A stretch of 64,000 nt of DNA, taken from assembly GCF_003121485.1 (NCBI RefSeq), contig NZ_QAVX01000010.1:62001-126000 (forward strand), given 5' to 3'. The notes under the pieces are model-generated. The model saw nothing but the letters and a program-made list of their open reading frames with translations. It was not told the origin of the DNA and made no database searches. Both the position numbers and the translations under genes were made by a program. Positions 36,903 through 46,597 of the stretch are shown here, piece after piece (position 1 is the stretch's first letter; the number at the start of each line of letters is the position of its first letter). Source of the stretch: Dyella sp. C11. Its GTDB lineage: Bacteria; Pseudomonadota; Gammaproteobacteria; Xanthomonadales; Rhodanobacteraceae.

Positions 36903-38618
36903 ATGTCGTTTCGCGAACCCGTCGTGGTGGTCGTCGCGTGGATATGCGCGTTGTTCGTTGCGTTCACCGCACATGCTGCACCCATGCCTTCCCGCCTGCC
37001 CACGCTGCAGGTGGCTGCGCTTGCGCCATTGAAGCCCGCGCCACTGCCGGAGCAGGTCATCCACGGTGGCATGGATGCCAGCTTCACACCCAGCCCGACC
37101 ACGCACACACCCAACGCCGTGGAAACGCAACGCTGGTATCGCCTTTCCATCGACCACGACTGGAATGAATCGAGCTCGCCGGTGCTCAGCTTTACCGGCG
37201 CCATGTACATCCGCATTACCGTCTTCGCGCCACCAAGCTATCGCCCGCGCGAATTGTGGTTTGCACAAACGGATGAGCAGGCGCGCTTTTCCCGTCACCA
37301 CCTGGCACTGGAACTTCCGCACGATCTGCAGGCGAACCAACCCATCTACGTGCGCATTGCCGCGGACAGCTTCACGCGCCGCATTCGCGCCGACCTTACC
37401 GACATGGCGACGTATCAGGCGCAAGACCTGACGCACGTTCGCCTGGTCACGCTTTACGCCAGCGTGCAGTTCACCATGATCCTCGCGGCGTTCTGCCTGT
37501 GGCTGGTGCTGCGCGATCGCGTGCTTCTCTACTTCATCGGCTATACGGGTTGCCAGCTGCTCAACCAGCTGCTGATCAGCGGCGAGATGTATGAATTGCC
37601 GGGTGCGTCGCTGCTGGTCCCGCTGGGTACGCATGCACCGTGGCTGTTCACCGTGCTCAGTGCGCCCCTACTGCTGTCCTTCATCCTGGAATTCTGCGAG
37701 TTGCGCACCATCACGCCGCGCCCTGCCCGCGTGCTCAGCCTTGCTCGCTGGCCCTACCCCGTCATCGCGGTATTGCTGTGCTTTCCGTTCGCCGAACGCA
37801 TGCATCTGCTGGCCAGCACGTACAACGTCTGGTTCATCCTGTCGTCGTTGTGGGCGCTTGGCACGGTGATTCTTGCCACCACGCGCCATGGTCGACAAGC
37901 GCGTTTTTTCCTGGTCGCCTGGCTTCCGCAGGTCATGCTTACCGTGCTCAGGCTGAGCCAGGTGCTGCTGTCGCTCGACCTGCCGCGCTGGCTGGAATAC
38001 GGACTGCCGTTTGCACAGGCATTCTGCAGCGTGGTGGTGACCATTGGACTGGCCGACCTGTCGCTACGCGCACGCCGCGAACGCGACATGGCGCATCATC
38101 TGGCAGACCACGACGCGCTGACCGGCGTGCTTAACCGGCGCGCCCTGGTTCGTCGCTTGCAGGAGGCCGTGCTGCACGCTCGCCTGCAGCACCAGCCGCT
38201 GGCGCTCATCTTCCTGGACATGGATCACTTCAAGTCCGTCAATGACCGCTATGGACACCAGACCGGCGATGCCTGCCTGCGCGCCGTGGCCGAAACGATT
38301 GGCGACGAACTGAGGCCCACCGACAGCCTGGGGCGCTACGGTGGCGAGGAATTCGTGGCCATGTTGCCGGGCACGACGCTGGACAACGCCATGGCCGTGG
38401 GCGAGCGCATTCGCCGCGCCATCGAAACGCTGCACGTGCACGCGCGCGGGAACAGCTTGCAGACCACGATCAGCATGGGCGTCTCCAGCCTTACCGGCCC
38501 CGCCGATACGGCCGACGACCTGATCGCGCGCGCGGATGCCGCGCTCTATCGCGCCAAGACGCAGGGCCGAAACTGCGTCGTGGCGCATGTGCCGTTCGCG
38601 GCGGTTGTCGCAGGCTGA
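36903..38618 (+). CDS. 7TM-DISM diguanylate cyclase
   Basis: 571 residues. A signal peptide is followed by a periplasmic beta-sandwich (about 60-175, 7TMR-DISMED2-like), seven membrane helices (about 185-380) and a C-terminal GGDEF domain (about 400-560). The cyclase motif is GRYGGEEFVAM, an active form; DHDALTGVLNRRAL opens the domain. No RxxD inhibitory site is seen before it. It would produce c-di-GMP in response to an extracellular, possibly carbohydrate-type, ligand. GGGGG precedes the ATG closely. Confidence 0.9.
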   Translation: MSFREPVVVVVAWICALFVAFTAHAAPMPSRLPTLQVAALAPLKPAPLPEQVIHGGMDASFTPSPTTHTPNAVETQRWYRLSIDHDWNESSSPVLSFTGAMYIRITVFAPPSYRPRELWFAQTDEQARFSRHHLALELPHDLQANQPIYVRIAADSFTRRIRADLTDMATYQAQDLTHVRLVTLYASVQFTMILAAFCLWLVLRDRVLLYFIGYTGCQLLNQLLISGEMYELPGASLLVPLGTHAPWLFTVLSAPLLLSFILEFCELRTITPRPARVLSLARWPYPVIAVLLCFPFAERMHLLASTYNVWFILSSLWALGTVILATTRHGRQARFFLVAWLPQVMLTVLRLSQVLLSLDLPRWLEYGLPFAQAFCSVVVTIGLADLSLRARRERDMAHHLADHDALTGVLNRRALVRRLQEAVLHARLQHQPLALIFLDMDHFKSVNDRYGHQTGDACLRAVAETIGDELRPTDSLGRYGGEEFVAMLPGTTLDNAMAVGERIRRAIETLHVHARGNSLQTTISMGVSSLTGPADTADDLIARADAALYRAKTQGRNCVVAHVPFAAVVAG

Positions 38619-38639
38619 GACTGGGCCCGCCGTGAGATG

Positions 38640-39614
38640 TCACGGCGAGCCGTAAGCCCACACGAGAAACACCGGCAACATCCGCTTCCACGTTGCCTGG
38701 TTGTGTTCGCCATCGGGGAAAAGCTCGTAAGCCACGTCGTCATCGCGCGATGGATGTGCCGCGTAGTCCATGTCGACGCGATAGCCGAGATCGCGAAGGC
38801 CACGACGATGCGTGCCGTCCGGCGCCGTGAAACCGGTCAGCAAGTCCTGCACATCTTCGACGGCATCGATGGTGCCGTTGTGATTGCGGTCGTTGGTCTC
38901 CTCGCGGCCGCCGACAGCGAACCAGAACCGCAGCGGCTTGCGTTGCCCTGCCCGGTCCACCATCGCCTGCGCCAGTCGCGTGTTTTCCACGGTGTTCGCA
39001 TCAGTGCGATCCGCAGCAAGCCAGAACGACGGCGAGAACGCACCGACCTGCGCAAAGACGTCCGAGTATTCCCAGCCGAGGCAGAACGCATTGAGCGCAC
39101 CCAGCGACCAGCCCAGTACGGTACGCCCCCTGGCATCGGGCTGCGTGCGGTAATGGGCGTCGATATACGGCACGAGTTCGCCCGCCACCCACGCGGCATA
39201 GTCATAAGCCCTGGCCCCAATGGGCCCGATGCGCGAACCGCCCACCACACTCTGTCGACGGGCGCGGTCGAACAGGCCATAGCCGGACGCGCGATCCTTC
39301 AGCATGTCCACGGCAACCACGATCACCGGCGCGATGGCATGCCGTGCGTACAGGGCATCCAGGGTCGGCTGCAGACCAACCGCCTCCATGTCCTGGCCGT
39401 CATTGGCGTAGAGCACGGGATAGCGTTTGCCCGATGTCGCGTAATCCGGTGGCAGATACACCGTGACCTTGATCGATTCGGGCGCAAACGCCTTCGCTTC
39501 CAGGACAAGTTTTTCGGGAGCCGGCGCCTGCTCCGATGCTGCATGCGCCACCGATGAAGCAGCCAGCACGCCCACGCATAGCCATCGGGCAACCTTGTTC
39601 CAACCTGCACGCAT
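38640..39614 (-). CDS. Secreted esterase of the Fes/esterase D alpha/beta-hydrolase type
   Basis: 324 residues with a signal peptide (cleavage near SSVAHA). The hydrolase nucleophile Ser is in RTVLGWSLGALNAF, preceded by KRYPVLYANDGQDME, and the C-terminal catalytic His is probably in FPDGEHNQATW. The family includes enterobactin esterase-like and xylan/feruloyl esterases. It starts 5 bases after the stop of the large glycosidase-like gene, on the same strand, suggesting joint action on polysaccharide. Confidence 0.85.
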   Translation of the reverse strand: MRAGWNKVARWLCVGVLAASSVAHAASEQAPAPEKLVLEAKAFAPESIKVTVYLPPDYATSGKRYPVLYANDGQDMEAVGLQPTLDALYARHAIAPVIVVAVDMLKDRASGYGLFDRARRQSVVGGSRIGPIGARAYDYAAWVAGELVPYIDAHYRTQPDARGRTVLGWSLGALNAFCLGWEYSDVFAQVGAFSPSFWLAADRTDANTVENTRLAQAMVDRAGQRKPLRFWFAVGGREETNDRNHNGTIDAVEDVQDLLTGFTAPDGTHRRGLRDLGYRVDMDYAAHPSRDDDVAYELFPDGEHNQATWKRMLPVFLVWAYGSP

Positions 39615-39619
39615 CGTCG

Positions 39620-42600
39620 TTACTCCACCACGATCAACCAGCCCTTGCCGGGCTGCACGGGAATGGCATCGCCTGGCTTGAACACGGCTTCCGGCTGGAA
39701 GCCCGCGATCGCCGGGGCATGCAACGTCACTTTCGAGGGCGACAGGCCAAGTGCCTTCCAGTCGATCATCAGTCTGGCATCCACCTTGTCCGGTGCCCAC
39801 GAGGCAAGCGCGATCAGCGTCTTGCTGCCCTTGCGCACGTAGCTGGTCGCGAGCACGTCGTCGCGATTCGTTTTCACCGGGGTGTCGTGCACCCACCAGC
39901 CGATCATCTCGGCCTGTTCGATGCCGAACGCATCCCACAGTGTCCACAGCCCGCGCGGATCACTGCCCGGCGACCAGCCGAGGCGATTGGTCATGCCGAA
40001 CAGCATGCCGCGCCATGGGTTGCCGTCGTGTTCCAGCATTTCACCCATCAGGCCATAGGGAATACCGGAAATCTCGGTGAGCCAATACGTGGGCGAAGTC
40101 TTTTCGTAATCGAACTCCTCGCCAAACCAGAGTCGATCGATGTACGGGAACAGCTCCATGTACAGCAGCACGCTGTTGATGTAACCGTCGCGCGGGTTGT
40201 ACTGGCTTGCCGAGTGCAGGTCGATCAATGGATCGGGGCGATGCGCCTGCAGCACCTTGCGCACGCGCTTCATGGTGGTGCGGTCGTAGGCCACGTCATC
40301 GAGGTAAAGGCCATCGATGCCCACGTTGCGCGCAAGCCAGTCCAGCCCTTCGATATAGTAGTTGTGCCAGCGACTCTGCCCCGCGTTGATGACGGCAGCA
40401 TCGCGGTTTTCCGGCACGTGCCACGCGGCGATGTAGTCACCGTCCAGGTGCTCCTGCAACCACGAGAAGCCGCCACCGTTGCCCGCGCTGATCACCTCGT
40501 GACCCAGGCTTTCGAGCATCGGCAGTTCCGGTGCGCGGTCGCTGACTTCACGTACCGTGTCGTAGATCTTCACCCGCATGCCACGCTGATGCGCGGCATC
40601 GACATAAGCGCGCATGGCGGCCGGTTCGAGGAACGGGTAGTTGATCCACGGATTGATCGGCGTGGCGTGATGGATATTCACTACATTCGCGCCATCGGCC
40701 TTGATGGCGTCGAGATCGCCGTACTTGTGGAAGAAGCGCTCGGCGAAATGTTTCGCCGGATCGATGGTCTTGAACGGCGTCACGCGCATGACGATGTCGT
40801 AGTGCAGCGTTTCGCCGGCTTTCATCTGACGCGGGCCGCTGAAGGCCTCAATGAGATACGCCTTGCCGCTGCCGTGAAGATGGATGCCGCCTTTTCCACC
40901 GTTGTCCCATGACACTGGCATGCGCAAGGGTTGCTGGTGATAGAAGTTGGTATTGAGTGGACGCCGATAGTTTTCATCGCGCAGATGGAATTCCAGGCCT
41001 GCATTGACCGAACCCACCCACGCGCCGTCCTGGTTGTTCTGCACGTTCCACGTCCAGCTGAAGTCCGCCGGCGCGAGATCACCTTGCCGCCCGAGACCCA
41101 ACTGGTATTGCGCGACATCGCGCTGCAGGGGAACGGAGAGGCGAATGTCGCGCAACGACACATCCTGTCTGGCCGTCAGTGCCACCGCATAGACCAGGGT
41201 GCCGTCAGCCTCCAGGCTGGCGTCCACATTGCCCTGCAACGCACCGGCCTGTGCCGCCACCTGCCAGTGAACCTTGCCCGGGCCATCCGACTGGACTTGC
41301 GGAGCATGCGCACCCGCAAGCGCGTGCGACCCGGTGCCGTCCTCGACCATCAGCTGGATGGGCGCAGTGAGCATGGGTTTCCATGCCGGCGCGAAGCCCG
41401 TCATGCGCTCGTCAAAACGACTGCTGATCTGGCGCGGCAGACCGCTGCTGTCCAACCTGATCTCGCGCCCAAGGATGTCCAGCGTGTCGCCGCGCGTTTC
41501 AATCGGCGTAAGCGGCTTCACCACCGAATCATCCTGCGCGAGCGTGGAGTTGAGCCAGCGCAGGCGTGTGAGCTTGAACGGATCGTCGTCCCCATGCGCA
41601 ACGGCTTCACCGTCGCCCACCGTGATCACCAGGGGGATCGATTGTGCGGCGACGCTATCCGCCGACACCGTCACTTCGCCGCGATACACGCCGGGCTTCG
41701 CGGAAGCGGGCACGTCAAGCCCCATCCACAATGGCTGCACACGGCCCTGTGCCACATCCACGCGCGTCGTGAAGGGCTTGGCGTCGTAGCCGATGCCACC
41801 GAGGTTGAAGCACGTCAACGCACTGGCAGGCAGCGTGGAACCGTCATCGGCGTGGAGGTCGCTGAAATTCACGCGAACATTGTTGATCGGCGAACGCGGT
41901 GCCCAGGCGCCGATCTGGAAGCTCAGGTACTCGCCACGCCGGGCCGTATCGCTGAACGCGCCGCCAGGGCCGCGCGTTGCCCAACGCTCAGGCAACGCAT
42001 CGAACATGCGGACGGGGTTGGATCGCGTTTCCGGGAACAGCAGCCATGCGTCGGAAGGATGCTTCGCCAGCAGTGCCTGCACTTCATCCGGCGTTGCGGT
42101 GCGCTCCATGTCGGTGTACGCGTCGAAATCATCGACGGCGTCATAGCGCAGCACGGTTGCCTGCGGCAGGTGCGACCAGTGTTTCGCATCGCCTGTCTTC
42201 TTCGCCCAGCTCGCCTCGGCCGTGTCTTTCGGTGCGGCGTAGGTCACGGTGGGATAGTTGCTGCGTCCCTTGCTGAGATAGGGCTGGTAGTAGATCGCGT
42301 AGGTGCCGGCCGGCTTCGCTTCGAACACCAGCTCGCCGCTGGCCTGGTCGATATGCCCGCGCAACACATTGGCGACGGCGGCGCCGTCGGGCGCGGCGAC
42401 AACCACTGCCACGTTTTCCGGGTGGGCATCGCGGCGACGCCACGGAATCACCACGCGCACGGCGGGCGCAGCCGCATCAACCTTGACGAGATAGCGATGG
42501 TTGCCAAGCGCATCGGCGCTCCAGCGCAACGGTTGTTGGGAGAGGGGCGTTTGCGCATATCCGACGAATGCCGCGCCCAGCACCGCACCCGCCACGATCC

Positions 42601-42622
42601 CAGCACTGTTCCGATGCCCCAT
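39620..42622 (-). CDS. Large secreted glycoside-hydrolase-like protein (DUF6067 type)
   Basis: 1000 residues with a signal peptide (cleavage near GYAQT). The N-terminal half is beta-rich and contains an NEW-galactosidase-like or Ig-like region (GVYRGEVTVSADSVAAQSIPL). The C-terminal half looks like a TIM-barrel glycosidase: DYIAAWHVPENR, GIDGLYLDDVAYDRTTMKRV (candidate catalytic Asp pair), FPYIDRLWFGEEFDYE. I assign it to the DUF6067/uncharacterised glycosidase group with moderate certainty. ATG at 42622 is chosen because the long upstream open frame is the antisense of the DMT transporter. The esterase follows 5 bases later. Confidence 0.75.
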   Translation of the reverse strand: MGHRNSAGIVAGAVLGAAFVGYAQTPLSQQPLRWSADALGNHRYLVKVDAAAPAVRVVIPWRRRDAHPENVAVVVAAPDGAAVANVLRGHIDQASGELVFEAKPAGTYAIYYQPYLSKGRSNYPTVTYAAPKDTAEASWAKKTGDAKHWSHLPQATVLRYDAVDDFDAYTDMERTATPDEVQALLAKHPSDAWLLFPETRSNPVRMFDALPERWATRGPGGAFSDTARRGEYLSFQIGAWAPRSPINNVRVNFSDLHADDGSTLPASALTCFNLGGIGYDAKPFTTRVDVAQGRVQPLWMGLDVPASAKPGVYRGEVTVSADSVAAQSIPLVITVGDGEAVAHGDDDPFKLTRLRWLNSTLAQDDSVVKPLTPIETRGDTLDILGREIRLDSSGLPRQISSRFDERMTGFAPAWKPMLTAPIQLMVEDGTGSHALAGAHAPQVQSDGPGKVHWQVAAQAGALQGNVDASLEADGTLVYAVALTARQDVSLRDIRLSVPLQRDVAQYQLGLGRQGDLAPADFSWTWNVQNNQDGAWVGSVNAGLEFHLRDENYRRPLNTNFYHQQPLRMPVSWDNGGKGGIHLHGSGKAYLIEAFSGPRQMKAGETLHYDIVMRVTPFKTIDPAKHFAERFFHKYGDLDAIKADGANVVNIHHATPINPWINYPFLEPAAMRAYVDAAHQRGMRVKIYDTVREVSDRAPELPMLESLGHEVISAGNGGGFSWLQEHLDGDYIAAWHVPENRDAAVINAGQSRWHNYYIEGLDWLARNVGIDGLYLDDVAYDRTTMKRVRKVLQAHRPDPLIDLHSASQYNPRDGYINSVLLYMELFPYIDRLWFGEEFDYEKTSPTYWLTEISGIPYGLMGEMLEHDGNPWRGMLFGMTNRLGWSPGSDPRGLWTLWDAFGIEQAEMIGWWVHDTPVKTNRDDVLATSYVRKGSKTLIALASWAPDKVDARLMIDWKALGLSPSKVTLHAPAIAGFQPEAVFKPGDAIPVQPGKGWLIVVE

Positions 42623-42726
42623 GTCCCCCCCATATAGCCGAAAAGCCGGCTCTTGCGCCGCCGAAGCAGCGTGTTTAACCCGACGGGATGGAAAGGGGCA
42701 AGTTCCGAAAGGGGCAGCAGTGCGCG

Positions 42727-43713
42727 TCAGGCGCCGCGGTCGGTGCGCAGCGTGCGCACTTCTTCCACATGTCCCGCTGCGGATCGGCCACTTACCCAGC
42801 CAAACAGCGCAATGCCCACCACGATCATCAATGCGCCCAGCGCAGAAAAACCGTGCGGCCAGGATTCGCCCAGCAAGGTCGCGCCAATCACGGTGGCAAA
42901 CAGCAGTTCCGCGGCCTGCATGGCTTCCACCGCGGCGAGGGCCGTCGGTTCGGTGCGAACCATGTCGGTGGCGCGGAAGAACAGCACCGTGGCGATGACG
43001 CCCGACGACAACGCAACACCACCCGCCAACAGGATTTCGCGCCATCCCGGCGGCCCCACCCTCCCCCAGGTCACCGCGGCCAGCACCAGCCACAGCGGCC
43101 AGCTGCACAGCGTCATGCCGAACACGCGCTGCGTGGCCCCGATGCGCGCACCACTGCTCTCCAGGTGCAACAACACCATGCGATTGCCGAGGGGATACAT
43201 GAACGCGGAAAACACCACCGCCGCCATGGCCAGCCAGTCGCTGGTGCGCAACTGCCCTTGTGCGTGGCCCCATTGCAGCGAAAACACGCCCGCCACGATC
43301 AATACGCCAATGGCCACGCTGCGCCATGCCAGGTGCCTGCGCGCGTCGCGATAGATGAAGGGCGCCAGCAACGGTCCTGCCAACACCGTGGTCTGGAAGC
43401 TGCCTGCCACCAGCCACGACGGCCCGCTATTCGCCGCCCAGGTCAATGGCAGGCCGAACAGGACGAAGCCCACGGCGCTCCACAGCAGCCATGTGCGTGG
43501 ATAACGACGCAGTTCCTGCGGCAGCTCGCCAAGGCCGCCCTGCCACGGCAACGCCACGGTCAACAACGGCAACGTGATCAAGTAGCGAAGAATCACCGCC
43601 CACGCCCAGTGGCCCCCACCAGCGACAAGGCTGCGGTTGAGCACGTAGGTCATGGTGAAGAACAGCGCCGCGCACAGCGCCAGTCCCACCGCGGCGACAG
43701 CGTTGGAGCGCAT
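42727..43713 (-). CDS. EamA/DMT-type multidrug exporter
   Basis: 328-residue membrane protein with ten predicted helices in two EamA-like halves. Recognisable blocks are LVAGGGHWAWAVILRYLITLP near the N-terminus and TEPTALAAVEAMQAAELLFATVIGATLLGESWP near the C-terminus, as in multidrug-resistance efflux transporters of the DMT superfamily. ATG at 43713 (MRSNAVAAVG) is chosen over TTG at 43731. Substrate unknown. Confidence 0.83.
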   Translation of the reverse strand: MRSNAVAAVGLALCAALFFTMTYVLNRSLVAGGGHWAWAVILRYLITLPLLTVALPWQGGLGELPQELRRYPRTWLLWSAVGFVLFGLPLTWAANSGPSWLVAGSFQTTVLAGPLLAPFIYRDARRHLAWRSVAIGVLIVAGVFSLQWGHAQGQLRTSDWLAMAAVVFSAFMYPLGNRMVLLHLESSGARIGATQRVFGMTLCSWPLWLVLAAVTWGRVGPPGWREILLAGGVALSSGVIATVLFFRATDMVRTEPTALAAVEAMQAAELLFATVIGATLLGESWPHGFSALGALMIVVGIALFGWVSGRSAAGHVEEVRTLRTDRGA

Positions 43714-43803
43714 GCCAGGCAGCCTGTTCAAGACATCGGGCTATCGAGTGTCGCAGACACGCGGGCGTTTTCGAAGGCCATCTGCGGCGATGGCCCGGCT
43801 CAA

Positions 43804-45165
43804 TCAGCCCTGGGGCGCCAGCGGCAACTGCAAACGCACGAGCAGGCCGCCGCCGTCGGCATTCTCGGCGTGGATGTCGCCGCCGTGCGCTTTCACCACA
43901 CGCTGCACAATGGCCAGGCCAAGGCCGTGACCGTCGGCGCGCGACGCATTGGTGCCGCGAAACAAGGGGCGGAACAGTGAACCCAGCTCGCCTTCGGGCA
44001 CACCCGGACCGTTGTCGCGTACCGACACATCGACCTTGCCGTCCGTCGTTTCCGCAGCGAGATCAACGCGACCGCCCTGTGGACTGAACTTGATGGCGTT
44101 GGCGATGAGGTTGTCGAATGCACGCTCCAGCAACAGTGCGTTGCCCGAGACAATCGCCGCGCCGCCATCGGCGAGGTTCAGCGCAATGTGGCGCGCGCCT
44201 GCTTCCACATCGGCGCGGCGCACGCATTCGCGCAGCAGCTCGGCGACGTCCACCGGCTCGCGATTCACACCGGGAATGCCGCCTTCCAGCCGCGACAGCG
44301 CGAGCATCTCGCCGGTCATGGTGTCGAGGCGGCCGATTTCCTGCTCGGCCTGCAGGAAGTAACGCGCAGCCTCTTCCGGCGTCGCGCTGCGCTGGGCAAG
44401 GTCGAGAATCAGATGCAGGCGTGCGAGCGGCGAACGCAATTCGTGCGAGAGATCCTGCAGCACGCTGCGATCGTGCGCGATCAGCGCGCCGATGCGTTCG
44501 GCCATCGCGTCGAAATCGCTGGCGAGCTGGGTCAGTTCTTCAGGTGCACGCCGTCCTGGCAGATCCACACGCGCGGACAGTTCCCCCGATGCCATGCGCC
44601 GTGTGGCGCGACTGATTGCCTCCACCGGCTTGGCCACGCTGCGCGCTACCCACCAGCCGACGAAGCCGATGAACAGCAGCGACAGGCCACCCTGGATGGC
44701 GAGGAAGATGGTCTGTCGCGTCTGCTGGCGCAGTCGCGAATGCGTGCGGCTCAGCGCCACCAATTGGCGTGTATGACCGTCACTGCCCTGCACCTGCTGC
44801 ACGGCGAGATAAAGGTTGGGCCACGGCTGAAGCACCACGTCGCGCTTTTCATCGAGCCAGGTGTGCAGCGATTCCTGCACCGACGGCGGCATGCGCATGG
44901 GCGACAGCGCCTGGCCGTTTTCATACAGCGTCGCCTCGATGCCTTCGCGGCGCTGCTGCAGCGACCACTCGGTGAGCGACGCGGAACCACCCGCTTCGTA
45001 GGCCTGGTCAGCCCCCTGCGCGAGCGCGGACCAGTTGATCTCCACCGCCGTGCTGTATTCGATGAAGCTCTGCGTGAGAAAGATGCCCAGTCCCAGCGCC
45101 AGCAGGTTGGCGGCGCAGAAGCTGATCAGCACGCGCCAGTAGAGCGAACTCTTGAAGGGACTCAC
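43804..45165 (-). CDS. cpxA: CpxA-like sensor histidine kinase
   Basis: 453 residues: TM1 (about 10-32), a periplasmic sensor (33-160), TM2 (165-187), HAMP (190-242), HisKA with the phospho-acceptor His in LQDLSHELRSPLARL (near residue 243), and HATPase with N box LLERAFDNLIANAIKF, G1 VRDNGPGVP and G2 GHGLGLAIV. The start overlaps the response-regulator stop (ATGA). Assignment to Cpx is supported by the CpxR-type box and the divergent Spy/CpxP gene. Confidence 0.88.
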   Translation of the reverse strand: MSPFKSSLYWRVLISFCAANLLALGLGIFLTQSFIEYSTAVEINWSALAQGADQAYEAGGSASLTEWSLQQRREGIEATLYENGQALSPMRMPPSVQESLHTWLDEKRDVVLQPWPNLYLAVQQVQGSDGHTRQLVALSRTHSRLRQQTRQTIFLAIQGGLSLLFIGFVGWWVARSVAKPVEAISRATRRMASGELSARVDLPGRRAPEELTQLASDFDAMAERIGALIAHDRSVLQDLSHELRSPLARLHLILDLAQRSATPEEAARYFLQAEQEIGRLDTMTGEMLALSRLEGGIPGVNREPVDVAELLRECVRRADVEAGARHIALNLADGGAAIVSGNALLLERAFDNLIANAIKFSPQGGRVDLAAETTDGKVDVSVRDNGPGVPEGELGSLFRPLFRGTNASRADGHGLGLAIVQRVVKAHGGDIHAENADGGGLLVRLQLPLAPQG

Positions 45166-45848
45166 GCGCCACCCGCCACAAGGCTGTAGCCCGCACCACG
45201 CACGGAGTCGATGCGCGGCGCCTGTGGCGAGGCTTCCGCCAGCTTATGGCGCAGACGGCTCACATGAACGTCGATGCTGCGATCGAAGCGCTCCAGTTCA
45301 CGCCCCAGCGCCATGCGCGTCAACGTAGCCTTGTCCACCAGTTCACCCGTGCGTTGCGCCAATGCCAGCAGCAACTGGAATTCCGCGCCGGTGAGCGTGA
45401 GTTCCTGCTCCCCGACATAAGCACGACGTTCGCCGGGCTCCAGCCGCAACACACCCACCTGCAAGGTGCCTGCGCTGACCGGCGCATTGCGGCGCAACTG
45501 CGCGCGCACGCGGGCCAGCAGCTCGCGCGGCAGGCAGGGTTTGGTGAGGTAGTCATCGGCACCCAGCTCCAGCCCGATCACGCGATCCACCGGTTCTCCC
45601 TTGGCCGACAGCATGATCACCGGCAAGCGATGCTTGAGCCGCACTTCGCGCAGGGTTTCCAGGCCGTCGCGGCCCGGCATCATCACGTCGAGGATGAGCA
45701 GGTCCGGTCGTGTGGAGGGATTGTGAAGCTGGGCGAGGCCGCTGTCGCTGTCATGCGCCACGTCCACCACAAAGCCTTCGCGCTGCAGGTATTCGGCCAG
45801 CAGCTCTGCCAGCGCGCGGTCGTCGTCAACAATGAGGATTCTGGGCAT
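45162..45848 (-). CDS. cpxR: CpxR-like OmpR-family response regulator
   Basis: 228 residues: receiver domain with acidic pocket VDDD and phospho-acceptor Asp54 in LLILDVMMPG, Lys in YLTKPCLPRELLARV, then an OmpR/PhoB winged helix (LTGAEFQLLLALAQRTGELVDKATL, DRSIDVHVSRLRHKL, VRGAGYSL). ATG at 45848 matches known family starts (MPRILIVDDD); ATG at 45881 would add 11 residues. The gene is first in an operon with the kinase. A perfect direct repeat GTAAA-N5-GTAAA lies upstream, so it probably regulates itself and the divergent spy gene. Confidence 0.9.
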   Translation of the reverse strand: MPRILIVDDDRALAELLAEYLQREGFVVDVAHDSDSGLAQLHNPSTRPDLLILDVMMPGRDGLETLREVRLKHRLPVIMLSAKGEPVDRVIGLELGADDYLTKPCLPRELLARVRAQLRRNAPVSAGTLQVGVLRLEPGERRAYVGEQELTLTGAEFQLLLALAQRTGELVDKATLTRMALGRELERFDRSIDVHVSRLRHKLAEASPQAPRIDSVRGAGYSLVAGGA

Positions 45849-45913
45849 GTGCGGGGGAATGATTTCTTGCGAGGTGACCATTCAATCGGGGCACAAAGGC
45901 GGTCTCCACCGGC

Positions 45914-45928
45914 TTTACCCTTCTTTAC
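45914..45928 (-). promoter_or_regulatory. CpxR box GTAAA-N5-GTAAA
   Basis: On the minus strand GTAAA (45928-45924), GAAGG, GTAAA (45918-45914) exactly matches the E. coli CpxR consensus. It lies between cpxR and the divergent Spy/CpxP gene, in position to control both. Confidence 0.85.
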
Positions 45929-46010
45929 CTTCCCGCAAAGAACATACACATAGCGCTGTCGTCAAATAGGCACCACGCAAGACCACTCCACAACGACACA
46001 GGTAATCCCC

Positions 46011-46499
46011 ATGCGCAAGAACATCTCTCTCGCTCTGGTGCTCGCTTCCGCTGTTGCCCTCGCTCCGTTCGCCATCGCTTCCGCGCAAGACGGCGGCCCG
46101 CACGGCGGCCACGGTCATGGCCACGGCGCGTTTGAGGCGTACAGCAAGCTGAACCTGAGCGATTCGCAGAAGGCCAGCATCAAGCAGATCATGCAGACCT
46201 CCTTCTCGCAGGGTAAGGCCCAGCGCGAGGCGCTGCACCAGCAGCGTGAAGCCTTCGAACAGATGGCCCCGAACGCTTCGGGTTACCAGGCTGCGGCTAC
46301 CGCCCTTGCCCAGGCCGAAGGCGCCGCGATGACGGCCCGCGTGCAACAGCGTGCCGCCATCCGCGCCCAGGTCTACGCCATCCTGACCCCGGCGCAGCAG
46401 TCCCAGCTGGCCACGCTGAAGGCCCAGCGTGAAGCCCGTCACCAGCAGTGGGAACAGTTCAAGGCCACGCACCCGGCCGGCTCCAGCTCGGCCCAGTAA
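46011..46499 (+). CDS. Spy/CpxP family periplasmic protein
   Basis: 162 residues with a signal peptide (cleavage after AIASA) and a His/Gly-rich stretch (GGHGHGHG, possible metal binding). The mature all-helical body contains two LTxxQ-like motifs: LNLSDSQKASIKQIM and LTPAQQSQLATLK. Spy/CpxP proteins act as periplasmic chaperones or Cpx feedback inhibitors. Divergent from cpxR with a CpxR box between them. Followed by a strong intrinsic terminator. Confidence 0.9.
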   Translation: MRKNISLALVLASAVALAPFAIASAQDGGPHGGHGHGHGAFEAYSKLNLSDSQKASIKQIMQTSFSQGKAQREALHQQREAFEQMAPNASGYQAAATALAQAEGAAMTARVQQRAAIRAQVYAILTPAQQSQLATLKAQREARHQQWEQFKATHPAGSSSAQ

Positions 46500-46553
46500 T
46501 AGTTCGGACGACGTCATAAGCAACAACGGCGCCTTCGGGCGCAGGCAAGAAAC

Positions 46554-46589
46554 ACGGCGCCGGCCTGCATGCCGGCGCCGTTCTTTTTT
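46554..46589 (+). terminator. Rho-independent terminator of the Spy/CpxP gene
   Basis: Perfect 11-bp GC-rich stem (46554-46564 with 46571-46581, ACGGCGCCGGC and complement), 6-base loop, then a T-tract TTCTTTTTT ending at 46589. A short T-rich stretch on the opposite strand could allow partial bidirectional use. Confidence 0.9.
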
Positions 46590-46597
46590 GGTGGTCA

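Noticed and set aside
42623-43417. In-frame upstream extension of the large glycosidase-like gene to 1265 codons
   Set aside because: It runs antisense-frame through the DMT transporter gene and lacks family similarity; the signal peptide and ribosome-binding site point to ATG at 42622.
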